Assembly: GCF_009828745.1 (NCBI RefSeq)
Contig: NZ_WTSX01000001.1
Span: forward strand, 124,001-188,000
Source: Erysipelothrix anatis
GTDB taxonomy: Bacteria > Bacillota_I > Bacilli_A > Erysipelotrichales > Erysipelotrichaceae
DNA: 64,000 nt
Reading direction: 5' to 3'
In this document: positions 17,435 to 25,257 of the stretch, piece after piece
Layout of the letters: each line of letters opens with the position of its first letter
How positions within the stretch are numbered: position 1 is the stretch's first letter
The notes under the pieces: generated by a model
Database searches by the model: none
What the model was told of the DNA's origin: nothing
What the model saw: the letters and a program-made list of their open reading frames with translations, nothing else
Position numbers and translations under genes: made by a program

Positions 17435-19191
17435 TAGTTTTCTGCAAATTGACTGTTGTAAAGATCAGCGTAAAAGCCTTCTTGTTCCATAAGTTCATCA
17501 TGGTTTCCTGTTTCAATAATATTACCATCACGCATGACAAGAATCTTGTCAGCATTCCGAATTGTTGATAAACGGTGGGCAATTACGAATGATGTACGAC
17601 CTTTCATAAGTTCCGCCATCGCTTCTTGAATCATCGCATCCAATCGGGTATCGACCGAACTTGTTGCTTCATCAAGAATTAATATACGAGGATCACTCAA
17701 TAAGGCACGAGCAATCGTTATCAATTGTTTTTCACCATTGGAAATGTTTGATGACTCTTCGTTGAGTTCCATATCATAACCATTAGGTAATGTTGTAATA
17801 AAGTGGTGAACGTTCGTGCGTTTTGCTGCATCAATGATTTCTTCATCACTAGCATTCGGTTTTCCATAAGCAATATTTTCTTTAATCTTACCACTGAACA
17901 ACCATGTGTCTTGAAGTACCATTCCAAACAAGGAACGTAAATCATCACGTTTCATATCACGAATATCGACGCCATCAATACGAATTGATCCTGAATCAAC
18001 ATCGTAAAAACGCATGAGCAAGTTAATAATGGTTGTTTTACCAGCTCCTGTTGGACCAACAATCGCAACCATTTCACCCGGTTTAATTTCAACACTAACA
18101 TCTTGAATAATCGGACGTTCGCCATAACCAAAGTTAATATGATCAAACGAAACTGCTCCTTGATAGGAATCAATAACAACGGGATTCGCAACGTCAGCGA
18201 CGTCATCATTTTCTTCAAGATACTCGAAAACACGGTCCATTGCAGCAATACTTGACTGAATGGTTGGTGCTAATTGTGTAATTTGTGCTAAAGGTTGGTT
18301 TACTTGCCAAATATAGCGAACAAACGATTGGAGTGCCCCAACAGCCATGACGCCTTGAGCCACTTTCATTGCACCCATGAAGACAGAAATCGCAATAACA
18401 ATATACGTTACGAGTGTTACACCAGGACTCATCAGTCCTGAGATGAAGTTGGCTCTGAAACCTGCTTCAGAGAGATTGCTATTGGTTTCTTTAAATTCTT
18501 CAATTGCATTTTCTTGATAGTTATACAGTTTAATTTCATTGAATCCAGTGAGTTTCTCTTGAACAACCGCAAACATATCTCCCAATGTTTTTTGTTGTAC
18601 ATCAAACAGTGATTGTGACTGCTTAATAATATAGCGTGCAAAGAAGTAACTAATTGGAATAATTAAGGACCCTACAAGAGCCATTTGCCAGTCAATTACA
18701 AACATCATGATGACAGCCATGGTTAGACTTAAGGCTGCCATTACAACTTGCGCAAAGGCTTGTTGCAAGGCTGCTGATAATGCTTCGATATCGGTCGTCA
18801 TACGTGCCATTAAATCTCCAGCCGCATGTTCATCAAAATAACGAATTGGGAGTCGAACCATTTTTTCTTTGACAGCCATTCGTAAATCATAAACTGAAGA
18901 TTGAATAGACTCTGTAATAAGATATTGATAAAGCATTCGCGAACCTGCATTCGCAATGTAAATTCCAAGTAAGATAAAAATGATTTTCCAAATGATATCG
19001 TATTGGATATGTGCACCCGCAACGCCAGCATTGATTGCTGCGACGTCCTTTGCAAGTTGGGTTGTTGCGAAACCTTCAATCGCTGGTGCTGCTGCAGTTA
19101 AGATAGCGGCAATGAAGATGAATGTGATTGCAAGGATTAATTTAATTTTATAGGGCTTTAAAAAACGCCACATTTTACGCAAGCTGCTCAT
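17434..19191 (-). CDS. Heterodimeric ABC exporter subunit, LmrD-like
   Basis: A 585-residue fused membrane-ATPase half-transporter. I place the start at the ATG at 19191 (MSSLRKMWRFLKPYK), 17 bases inside the upstream gene and preceded by AAAGGAGATGG. Six membrane helices fill residues ~20-320; then Walker A GPTGAGKTT, signature NISNGEKQL, Walker B ILILDEATSSVD and switch His in IAHRLST. The catalytic Glu is intact, but the signature is degenerate (SNGE in place of SGGQ), the pattern of the LmrD half of LmrCD-type exporters. Its partner is the overlapping gene 19175-20920, and the pair is divergent from a MerR regulator. Confidence 0.92.
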   Translation of the reverse strand: MSSLRKMWRFLKPYKIKLILAITFIFIAAILTAAAPAIEGFATTQLAKDVAAINAGVAGAHIQYDIIWKIIFILLGIYIANAGSRMLYQYLITESIQSSVYDLRMAVKEKMVRLPIRYFDEHAAGDLMARMTTDIEALSAALQQAFAQVVMAALSLTMAVIMMFVIDWQMALVGSLIIPISYFFARYIIKQSQSLFDVQQKTLGDMFAVVQEKLTGFNEIKLYNYQENAIEEFKETNSNLSEAGFRANFISGLMSPGVTLVTYIVIAISVFMGAMKVAQGVMAVGALQSFVRYIWQVNQPLAQITQLAPTIQSSIAAMDRVFEYLEENDDVADVANPVVIDSYQGAVSFDHINFGYGERPIIQDVSVEIKPGEMVAIVGPTGAGKTTIINLLMRFYDVDSGSIRIDGVDIRDMKRDDLRSLFGMVLQDTWLFSGKIKENIAYGKPNASDEEIIDAAKRTNVHHFITTLPNGYDMELNEESSNISNGEKQLITIARALLSDPRILILDEATSSVDTRLDAMIQEAMAELMKGRTSFVIAHRLSTIRNADKILVMRDGNIIETGNHDELMEQEGFYADLYNSQFAEN

Positions 19192-20920
19192 ATTTTGCCA
19201 TCTCCTTTTCACTGAGTTGAGATTCTGCAATCTGAACATAGATTGGGGAAGATTTCATAAGCTCAAGGTGTGTTCCTTTTCCTACAATTTTTCCTTCATT
19301 AAGAACAATGATTTGGTCGGCATCAACGATTGAACTAACACGTTGTGCGACAACCAACATTACAGAATCTTGCACTTCTTCTCGTAAGTTTTTACGAATG
19401 AGTGCATCGGTTTTATAATCTAGTGCTGAGAAACTATCATCAAAGATATAGATTTCTGGTTTACGGACTAATGCACGTGCAATGGATAGACGTTGTTTCT
19501 GTCCTCCAGAAACGTTGCTTCCACCCTCGCTTAACCATTCTTCATATTGATCAGGTTTCTTTTCAATAAAGTCACGGGCTGCTGCCATTTCAGCACTGGC
19601 CATAATTTCCGTTGAATCGGCATCTTTTTTTCCATAGCGAATGTTTTCATTGATGCTACCACTAAAGAGCAATGCTTTTTGACGGATAAAGCCAATTTTG
19701 TCACGAAGTGCATACATATCATAATCACGCACATCAACACCATTCACTAAGACACGACCCTTGGTCACATCATAGAAACGAACGATTAGGTTTATCAGTG
19801 TCGATTTTCCCGATCCAGTTGATCCAATAAAGGCAATTGTCTCACCTTTTTTGGCTGTAAATGAAATATCTGTTAGAACGTTTGCTTCACCATCAGGATA
19901 CGCAAAGTCAACATTTTCGAAGACAATGCTTGTGTCTTCAGTTCCTTCAGTAACTCCATTTTCTGGATTCACAATGAGGGGTTCTTTGTCGAGAACTTCT
20001 TGAATACGACGAGCACTAACTGCTGCACGTGGATACATTACGAATACGATTGAGAAGAGTAATAAGGAGAACAATGCATGGAATTGATACTCCAAGAATG
20101 CAACCAAACTACCGACTTCAAGCGCACCGATATCGATCATTTGTGCGGCTACAAAAATTGTAAAGAGTACGGCAACGTTTAGAATGAAGAAGAAAATTGG
20201 TTCAACACGTGACATCATAAAGAATAGTTTCTTCGAGGTACGGGTATAGTCATCATTTTTCGCTTCAAAACGTTCTGTTTCATGCTTATCTTTTCTAAAT
20301 GCGCGAATAACACGAACACCCGTAATATTCTCACGCGTAATTCGGTTTAGAACGTCCATTAGTTTTTGTTGGGCGCGACTGATCGGACCTGATTTCAGTC
20401 CTGTATAGGTCACAACAATAAGAATAAACGGAATACTTGCTGCAACGATCAATGCAAGTGCATGGTTGGTATCATAGATCATCCACGCTGAAGCAGCGAT
20501 CATAATTGGGCTATTTAAACCCATTCTTAAAAACATTTGTACAAACAATTGAAGTTGATAAACATCATTTGAGATACGTGTAATTAATGATGATACTCCA
20601 ATTTCATTATATTCAGAATGAGATAACTCTTGAACTTTTTTAAACAAGTCATTACGGATATCACGTGTCATCCATGTCGCGATACGACTCGACGTAAATC
20701 CAAGTAAGATATTACCCAATCCCCCAATAAATGCGACACCGAGCAGTATCAAACCTTGATTTCTGATGATATCAAGATTACCGCTTCCGACACCTTCATC
20801 AATCATATTTCCCATGATTGTCGGCATACCTAACTCTGTGATAGAGAAAGCAATAATCGCAATAAGATTGAGGATAAATAGTAGTTTATACTTTTTTAAA
20901 TATTTAATGATTAATTTCAT
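19175..20920 (-). CDS. Heterodimeric ABC exporter subunit, LmrC-like
   Basis: A 581-residue half-transporter with six N-terminal helices, Walker A GSTGSGKST, a canonical signature NVSGGQKQR, and Walker B IYIFDDSFSALD. The catalytic Glu after Walker B is Asp here, as in LmrC, so the composite site it contributes to is probably inactive. Together with its partner (canonical Glu, degenerate signature) it gives one working and one degenerate ATP site. AGGAGGAAAAAT precedes the ATG. The known relatives export hydrophobic drugs, bile acids or lipids. Expression probably depends on the MerR-type regulator across the 17-bp palindrome. Confidence 0.92.
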   Translation of the reverse strand: MKLIIKYLKKYKLLFILNLIAIIAFSITELGMPTIMGNMIDEGVGSGNLDIIRNQGLILLGVAFIGGLGNILLGFTSSRIATWMTRDIRNDLFKKVQELSHSEYNEIGVSSLITRISNDVYQLQLFVQMFLRMGLNSPIMIAASAWMIYDTNHALALIVAASIPFILIVVTYTGLKSGPISRAQQKLMDVLNRITRENITGVRVIRAFRKDKHETERFEAKNDDYTRTSKKLFFMMSRVEPIFFFILNVAVLFTIFVAAQMIDIGALEVGSLVAFLEYQFHALFSLLLFSIVFVMYPRAAVSARRIQEVLDKEPLIVNPENGVTEGTEDTSIVFENVDFAYPDGEANVLTDISFTAKKGETIAFIGSTGSGKSTLINLIVRFYDVTKGRVLVNGVDVRDYDMYALRDKIGFIRQKALLFSGSINENIRYGKKDADSTEIMASAEMAAARDFIEKKPDQYEEWLSEGGSNVSGGQKQRLSIARALVRKPEIYIFDDSFSALDYKTDALIRKNLREEVQDSVMLVVAQRVSSIVDADQIIVLNEGKIVGKGTHLELMKSSPIYVQIAESQLSEKEMAKYEQLA

Positions 20921-20952
20921 ATTTTTCCTCCTGTACGAAAACTCATAACTGC

Positions 20953-20986
20953 ATTATAATAAAGTATAAGGTAACCTTATAGTCAA
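20953..20986. promoter_or_regulatory. MerR operator and divergent promoter region
   Basis: TATAAGGTAACCTTATA (20965-20981) is a perfect 17-base palindrome about a central A. TATAAT is found both on the plus strand (20955-20960) and on the minus strand (20958-20953), and minus-strand TTGACT (20986-20981) gives an unusually long spacer to the latter, as MerR-activated promoters have. The palindrome lies in the 81 bases between the ABC gene and the regulator gene. Confidence 0.75.
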
Positions 20987-21001
20987 GGAGATTAATGCAT
21001 T

Positions 21002-21829
21002 ATGAATAGAATTAATGATAAATTAACAACCGGACAATTTGCAAAGCTTGCCGGGGTCCCAAAACATGTTTTATTTTATTATGATGAAATCGGACTTTTT
21101 CAGCCTGAAGTCATTGCTGAGAATGGCTATCGCTACTACGCATATCACCAATATTATGCCTTTTCAGTTATTTCTTTTTTTAAAGAGATGGGTATGTCAT
21201 TGAGTGATATTCAGAATTATCTTGATCATCGATCACCACAACATCTTACCGATCTTCTTGCCCAACGACGCCAGTCACTTCAAGATCAAATTCATCATCT
21301 TCTTTTAAGTCAACGTTATATTGATCAAACCTTAGCGAATCTTGATGTGGCAGCGAATGCGCCAGCGAATACACCGTGTGTCACCTATCTTCATGAGGAA
21401 TGGCTTGTCCAAAGTGACCCGTCTCCAACACGAAGTCATCGTAGTTTTGTTTCTGAGTACACGCAGTTTGCCCAAGAACAGAATATTACTTTTGTAAACT
21501 CTATCGGAACAATGACCAGTCTCGAAGATATTACCAATGGTAACTATCGCAATCACTCATATTTCTACTTTATCGCGCTTGATCCTGAATCAACACCAAA
21601 CATCACTTCAAAACCTGAAGGCCACTACATCACCTATTATCACCACGGAGATTTCGATACGCTCTATGTGGGCTATGATGCAATTTTGGAATATGCTCAA
21701 AGTCGACAATTCGAATTGGATGCTTATTTCTATGAAGATTTACTTCTAAACGAGATTACCGTCTCAAGTGTCGATGATTTTGTCGTAGAACTTTCCATTC
21801 GGATTCTTAATTATCCAACGTTTGATTGA
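21002..21829 (+). CDS. MerR family regulator with BmrR-like effector domain
   Basis: A 275-residue protein. Residues ~8-75 are a MerR winged helix ([27 protein letters not shown], then [27 protein letters not shown]), followed by a dimerisation helix. Residues ~120-270 look like a GyrI/BmrR ligand-binding domain, as in multidrug sensors. It is transcribed divergently from the LmrCD-like pair and is therefore the likely sensor of the exporter substrate. This is unlike the Lactococcus LmrCD system, whose regulator LmrR is a PadR protein. AAGGAG lies 11 bases ahead of the ATG. Confidence 0.88.
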   Translation: MNRINDKLTTGQFAKLAGVPKHVLFYYDEIGLFQPEVIAENGYRYYAYHQYYAFSVISFFKEMGMSLSDIQNYLDHRSPQHLTDLLAQRRQSLQDQIHHLLLSQRYIDQTLANLDVAANAPANTPCVTYLHEEWLVQSDPSPTRSHRSFVSEYTQFAQEQNITFVNSIGTMTSLEDITNGNYRNHSYFYFIALDPESTPNITSKPEGHYITYYHHGDFDTLYVGYDAILEYAQSRQFELDAYFYEDLLLNEITVSSVDDFVVELSIRILNYPTFD

Positions 21830-21830
21830 A

Positions 21831-21859
21831 AAAATAACCTCAATGAGGTTATTTTTTTA
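21831..21859. terminator. Bidirectional terminator
   Basis: AAATAACCTC and GAGGTTATTT pair around AAT, with A and T tracts on either side. It separates the convergent MerR and lipoprotein genes and overlaps the stop codon of the latter. Confidence 0.85.
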
Positions 21860-22427
21860 TGACGCTTGCAACGCCCGTTTTCGCTAATGCTAAAAATGCA
21901 TCAACATCATTAATGTATTCCGCGTTAACAACTACCATGAAGTTATCTTGGACATAAACAGCTTCGCCAATTTCTTCACGCGCGATGTCATTCATAATTT
22001 CGATAAGTTCTACTTCAATTTCTGGTGCTTCTGTAAATTTAAGCACGGTGACACCGTCGATTGAATTTTGGTTTGAATCATCACCTAAATACACTGCCTC
22101 AAAATTGGAATCCCCGATGAGTAGTTGATAGACTGTCTCATAATAGTAGCCCATGGCCGCAAAAACATAATCAAGTCCTTCTTCAATCATTTCGTCATCC
22201 AATTCCATGTAAATATCATCAAGGTTTGACGATGCTTCTTTATAGGCATCAATGACCGATTGACTATCAAGAATCCCTACATTTTGTTTTGCATCATCCA
22301 CAACAATTGCAGTATAAGCATCAGTATTCATTGTCCGTGCAACTTTATAACCATCTCCAGCTTGAGTACAACCACTTACAAATAATAGGAGTGTCACAAG
22401 TAGGACACTTATAATAGATTTTTTCAT
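21849..22427 (-). CDS. Lipoprotein of unknown function, paralogue of 24640-25239
   Basis: A 192-residue lipoprotein. The start is the ATG at 22427 (MKKSIISVLLVTLLLFVSGC), with GGGGAAGAAT upstream; Cys20 is the lipidation site. The mature part is acidic. It shares with the lipoprotein at 24640-25239 the pattern MNT near the N-terminus, NVGILDT/NVGILDS, YLGDD, and the near C-terminal block EEIGEAVxVxDNxMV followed by a Y-I-x-D-V-D-x-F-L-x-L-A motif. The function is not recognised. The two genes flank the PadR/HAAS module and a membrane-protein gene. Confidence 0.8.
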   Translation of the reverse strand: MKKSIISVLLVTLLLFVSGCTQAGDGYKVARTMNTDAYTAIVVDDAKQNVGILDSQSVIDAYKEASSNLDDIYMELDDEMIEEGLDYVFAAMGYYYETVYQLLIGDSNFEAVYLGDDSNQNSIDGVTVLKFTEAPEIEVELIEIMNDIAREEIGEAVYVQDNFMVVVNAEYINDVDAFLALAKTGVASVIKK

Positions 22428-22511
22428 ATTCTTCCCCTTTTCCCATTTATATTCTATCGTAAACATTCACTTTTTGCACCTTTTATCACTATTTTAAAAA
22501 AAGTACTTTAC

Positions 22512-22547
22512 CTGTCGTAGTACTTTGTGCTACGATTACTACGACAG
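22512..22547. promoter_or_regulatory. Operator of the PadR regulator
   Basis: CTGTCGTAGTA (22512-22522) and TACTACGACAG (22537-22547) are perfect inverted arms 14 bases apart, and the spacer carries a further half-site (GTGCTACG). TACGAT inside it (22531-22536) could be a -10 box, so a bound repressor would cover the promoter of the PadR/HAAS genes. Confidence 0.75.
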
Positions 22548-22567
22548 ATGAAGTAAAGGAGGCAATC

Positions 22568-22915
22568 ATGATCAGTAGTGACGTTATTCGTGGTTACAAC
22601 GATACCATCGTGCTCTACATCTTACTCAACAACGATTCTTACGGATATGAAATAGGACAAAGTATCGCAACCATGAGTCAAGGGAAATACGTTATCAAAG
22701 AGACAACACTTTACTCAACATTTACGCGATTGGAAAAAAATGACTATATCGCATCGTACGAAGGCGATGAAACAAAGGGGCGCATTCGTACTTACTATCG
22801 TATTACAGATGCAGGTCGCCAATACTTCAAAGAAAAACAAGCGGAATGGGAACTGGTAAAAGAAGTCATTGATATCTTTACAGATACAAAGGAGAAGGAT
22901 TATGCAACAAATTAG
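22568..22915 (+). CDS. PadR family transcriptional regulator
   Basis: A 115-residue winged-helix regulator of the PadR-like family: YNDTIVLYILLNNDSYGYEIGQSI, then KETTLYSTFTRLEKNDYIASYEG with the ETKGRIRTYYRITDAG wing. AAAGGAGGCAATC precedes the ATG. Its stop overlaps the start of the HAAS-domain gene, so they are coupled. The operator-like palindrome upstream suggests autoregulation. A LmrR-like ligand is possible but cannot be seen. Confidence 0.92.
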   Translation: MISSDVIRGYNDTIVLYILLNNDSYGYEIGQSIATMSQGKYVIKETTLYSTFTRLEKNDYIASYEGDETKGRIRTYYRITDAGRQYFKEKQAEWELVKEVIDIFTDTKEKDYATN

Positions 22916-23810
22916 AGATTATGTGGACGTAATGTTTAAATCGTTACCGCAAACACAAGAGGTCCTCAGCATTAAAGCTAACATCTTAGATTCCATGGAG
23001 ACTAAATATGAGCAATACCACCAAGAAGGGATGGATGAAGCAACAGCTATCGGTAGAGTTATTGGAGAATTTGGTTCAATCGATGACTTAAAAGAAGCAT
23101 TAAATCTAGAAGAACCAGCTGTTGATGCGTTTGATTCAAGAACTGTTGAAACATATTTAAATTATATTCCGAAATTTGCAACTGCAGTCGCAGGTGGGGT
23201 CTCAACGATTATCGCTGGAACGGCACTCTTTCCACTCTTCGAGTATTTGCATCTTGAAATTATCGGTTATGTGGTTTTCTTAACCGCCGTGATTATTGGC
23301 GTCTCGTTGTTTATCGTTTACGGACTTCGTTTAGCAAATATTGAAATCATTGGTTCTGAACTTACGCCACAAGACAGAGACCGTGTGAACGCTTTTAAAG
23401 AACCCTATAAGAAACAAATGATTATCGCAATTCCAAGCGGTATCGCATTGATCTTACTGGGAGTTCTTATCGCCGTCGTAATGGAAGAACTTGGTATCAA
23501 GGATGATATATCGGGCGTAGCACTGCTATTGTTTGTTGCCCTTGGCGTCTTCTTCCTAATCTCAGTACCTATTAAAGCAGAGATGCCAAGCCGATTCTTA
23601 AATCCTGAGAATCACGGTGATACGATGCACACAACGGCACAAGAAAAAAAATTCGGAAAGATCACGGGTGCTCTTATGGGTCTTACAGCCATGGTCTATG
23701 TAGGTATCGGTATTGTCAATCGTGACTTCTTTGCGATTGGATGGATTATGTTTCCCGTCGTTGCTCTGCTCATGACACTCCTTGAAGCAATCTTCACTAA
23801 AGCCGAATAA
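22902..23810 (+). CDS. HAAS/DUF1700-type membrane protein
   Basis: A 302-residue protein starting at the ATG at 22902 (AAGGAGAAGGATT upstream), 14 bases inside the padR gene. Residues ~1-75 form the helical HAAS (permease-prefix/DUF1700) domain, with the DEATAIGRVIGEFGSIDDLKEAL motif. Then follow five or six hydrophobic segments. Such proteins are usually coupled to PadR regulators and act in membrane-stress or envelope modules, often with a third adhesin-like gene; none follows here. The exact role is unknown. Confidence 0.8.
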   Translation: MQQIRDYVDVMFKSLPQTQEVLSIKANILDSMETKYEQYHQEGMDEATAIGRVIGEFGSIDDLKEALNLEEPAVDAFDSRTVETYLNYIPKFATAVAGGVSTIIAGTALFPLFEYLHLEIIGYVVFLTAVIIGVSLFIVYGLRLANIEIIGSELTPQDRDRVNAFKEPYKKQMIIAIPSGIALILLGVLIAVVMEELGIKDDISGVALLLFVALGVFFLISVPIKAEMPSRFLNPENHGDTMHTTAQEKKFGKITGALMGLTAMVYVGIGIVNRDFFAIGWIMFPVVALLMTLLEAIFTKAE

Positions 23811-23831
23811 ACGCAATCTTAGAATTCTATC

Positions 23832-23864
23832 AAAAAAAACCGACTTCCGAGTTCGGCTTTTTTT
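23832..23864. terminator. Bidirectional terminator
   Basis: CCGACT and AGTTCGG form an imperfect stem (one bulged T) around TCCG, with an A8 tract before and T7 after. It lies between the convergent HAAS and membrane-protein genes. Confidence 0.75.
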
Positions 23865-23877
23865 ATGTAGGTGCTAC

Positions 23878-24480
23878 TTATTGAATGTTGTCCCTTGTGT
23901 CGACTGTATATTTCATGGATGCCAAGGTTACTGCCATATAGAGTGCGACAATGATTAGGCTGATGCCGCCCATGACTTTTAATGGAAGGTTTCCATAATA
24001 AAAATTTGATCCACTTTCGTCACTATAGATTTTAGTGCTTGTATCCATAATCAGTAAGATTCCCCAAAACAACGACGTCCCTCCGACATAATACCAAAAG
24101 AACTTGGACACACGGTGCCAAGTCTTGTATTCTTTTTTTACAAACGGCATCAAGATTGCTCCTAACGGCGCATAATACATGATTAAGAGCAAGCCAAAGG
24201 TAAAAATAACAAACCAAAAATATACTCCTGATTTCAAGTAATAAGTCATCGTTTGATGGATCCCAAACGCGATTAAGACGAATAAAACGAAACTCGTTAG
24301 ACATTTTATACTCGAGGATTGTCGGATTTTGACTTTGCGATTTGATGGGTCCATTGACGTATTCTTTTTCATGAAATATAAGCAGCCATTGACGACACCA
24401 TAGAAAAACAAAGTAACCACACTCATGGCCAAAAGTAATGCACCAATACTCATTAAAAATGCCATTAATAACTCCCCCAT
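23878..24480 (-). CDS. Integral membrane protein of unknown function
   Basis: A 200-residue protein with about five hydrophobic segments (LMSIGALLLAMSVVTLFFYGVV, TSFVLFVLIAFGIHQ, FWFVIFTFGLLLIMYYAPLGAIL, FWYYVGGTSLFWGILLI, GGISLIIVALYMAVTLA). A short basic loop follows the first helix. No conserved catalytic or transport motif was recognised. It lies downstream of the lipoprotein gene at 24640 in the same direction, but a hairpin at 24571-24591 separates them. Confidence 0.65.
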   Translation of the reverse strand: MGELLMAFLMSIGALLLAMSVVTLFFYGVVNGCLYFMKKNTSMDPSNRKVKIRQSSSIKCLTSFVLFVLIAFGIHQTMTYYLKSGVYFWFVIFTFGLLLIMYYAPLGAILMPFVKKEYKTWHRVSKFFWYYVGGTSLFWGILLIMDTSTKIYSDESGSNFYYGNLPLKVMGGISLIIVALYMAVTLASMKYTVDTRDNIQ

Positions 24481-24570
24481 TTTCCCCTAAATCTTTAGTA
24501 GGTCTAGACTTGATGTCCTCCTATGCATTTACATGCAGACATCACACTCTCATAAAGTATAGCATATCCA

Positions 24571-24591
24571 AAAATGACGCAAAAGAGCGTC
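24571..24591 (-). terminator. Terminator after the lipoprotein gene
   Basis: GACGC and GCGTC with a six-base loop, followed on the minus strand by ATTTTT. The stem is short, so it may be weak. Confidence 0.5.
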
Positions 24592-24639
24592 GACACAACA
24601 ATACATGCCGACACTCTTAGAAACACCTACGTATCTAAA

Positions 24640-25239
24640 CTAGGATTTTAAATGCTTGGTTACTGCTTTCTCTGCAAGCGTCAGAAATTGATCTACATCC
24701 GTAATGTAATCTGACTCAGCAATAACCATAACGTTATCTTTAACAAATACAGCTTCACCGATTTCTTCTTTGGCTAATTCATTCATAAAATCAATAAGGT
24801 CATTATCGAATGAAATAACTTCTGAAAAGATAAAGACTGAAATACCATAGATTGCATCCATATCACGATCATCACCCAGGTAAAATGCTTTAAAACTTGG
24901 ATCCAAATCCATAAGATGAATAACATGGTCTGTATAGTCTCCCAATGATGAAAAAACATCGATTAGAAGTTCACCATCCAATGCTTCCATATCATCAGGA
25001 TCCAACAGTTGGAGTTCGTCTTGAAACATATCCAATTCAAATGCAAGTTCTTCGTAGACATCTTTCAAAGAATCGGTATCCAAAATTCCAACATTTGGGG
25101 TCACGGAAGAATTCCTTAAGATTGTTTCTAAATCTTCTGTATTCATCGATTCCGCAATCGCGTATCCGATATTTTTCGAGGTACAGCCCGCTAAAACTAG
25201 CATCGCCACGGCGACGATACACATTATTTTTTTCTTCAT
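24640..25239 (-). CDS. Lipoprotein of unknown function, paralogue of 21849-22427
   Basis: A 199-residue lipoprotein with signal MKKKIMCIVAVAMLVLAGC (lipid Cys at residue 19) and an acidic mature part. It shares with the 192-residue paralogue the blocks NVGILDTDSL, YLGDDRDMDAI, EEIGEAVFVKDN and DYITDVDQFLTLAE. AGGAGTTAATT precedes the ATG. It starts only 18 bases after the stop of the large LPNTG surface protein gene, so the two may be cotranscribed. No function can be assigned. Confidence 0.8.
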   Translation of the reverse strand: MKKKIMCIVAVAMLVLAGCTSKNIGYAIAESMNTEDLETILRNSSVTPNVGILDTDSLKDVYEELAFELDMFQDELQLLDPDDMEALDGELLIDVFSSLGDYTDHVIHLMDLDPSFKAFYLGDDRDMDAIYGISVFIFSEVISFDNDLIDFMNELAKEEIGEAVFVKDNVMVIAESDYITDVDQFLTLAEKAVTKHLKS

Positions 25240-25257
25240 AATTAACTCCTATTATCG

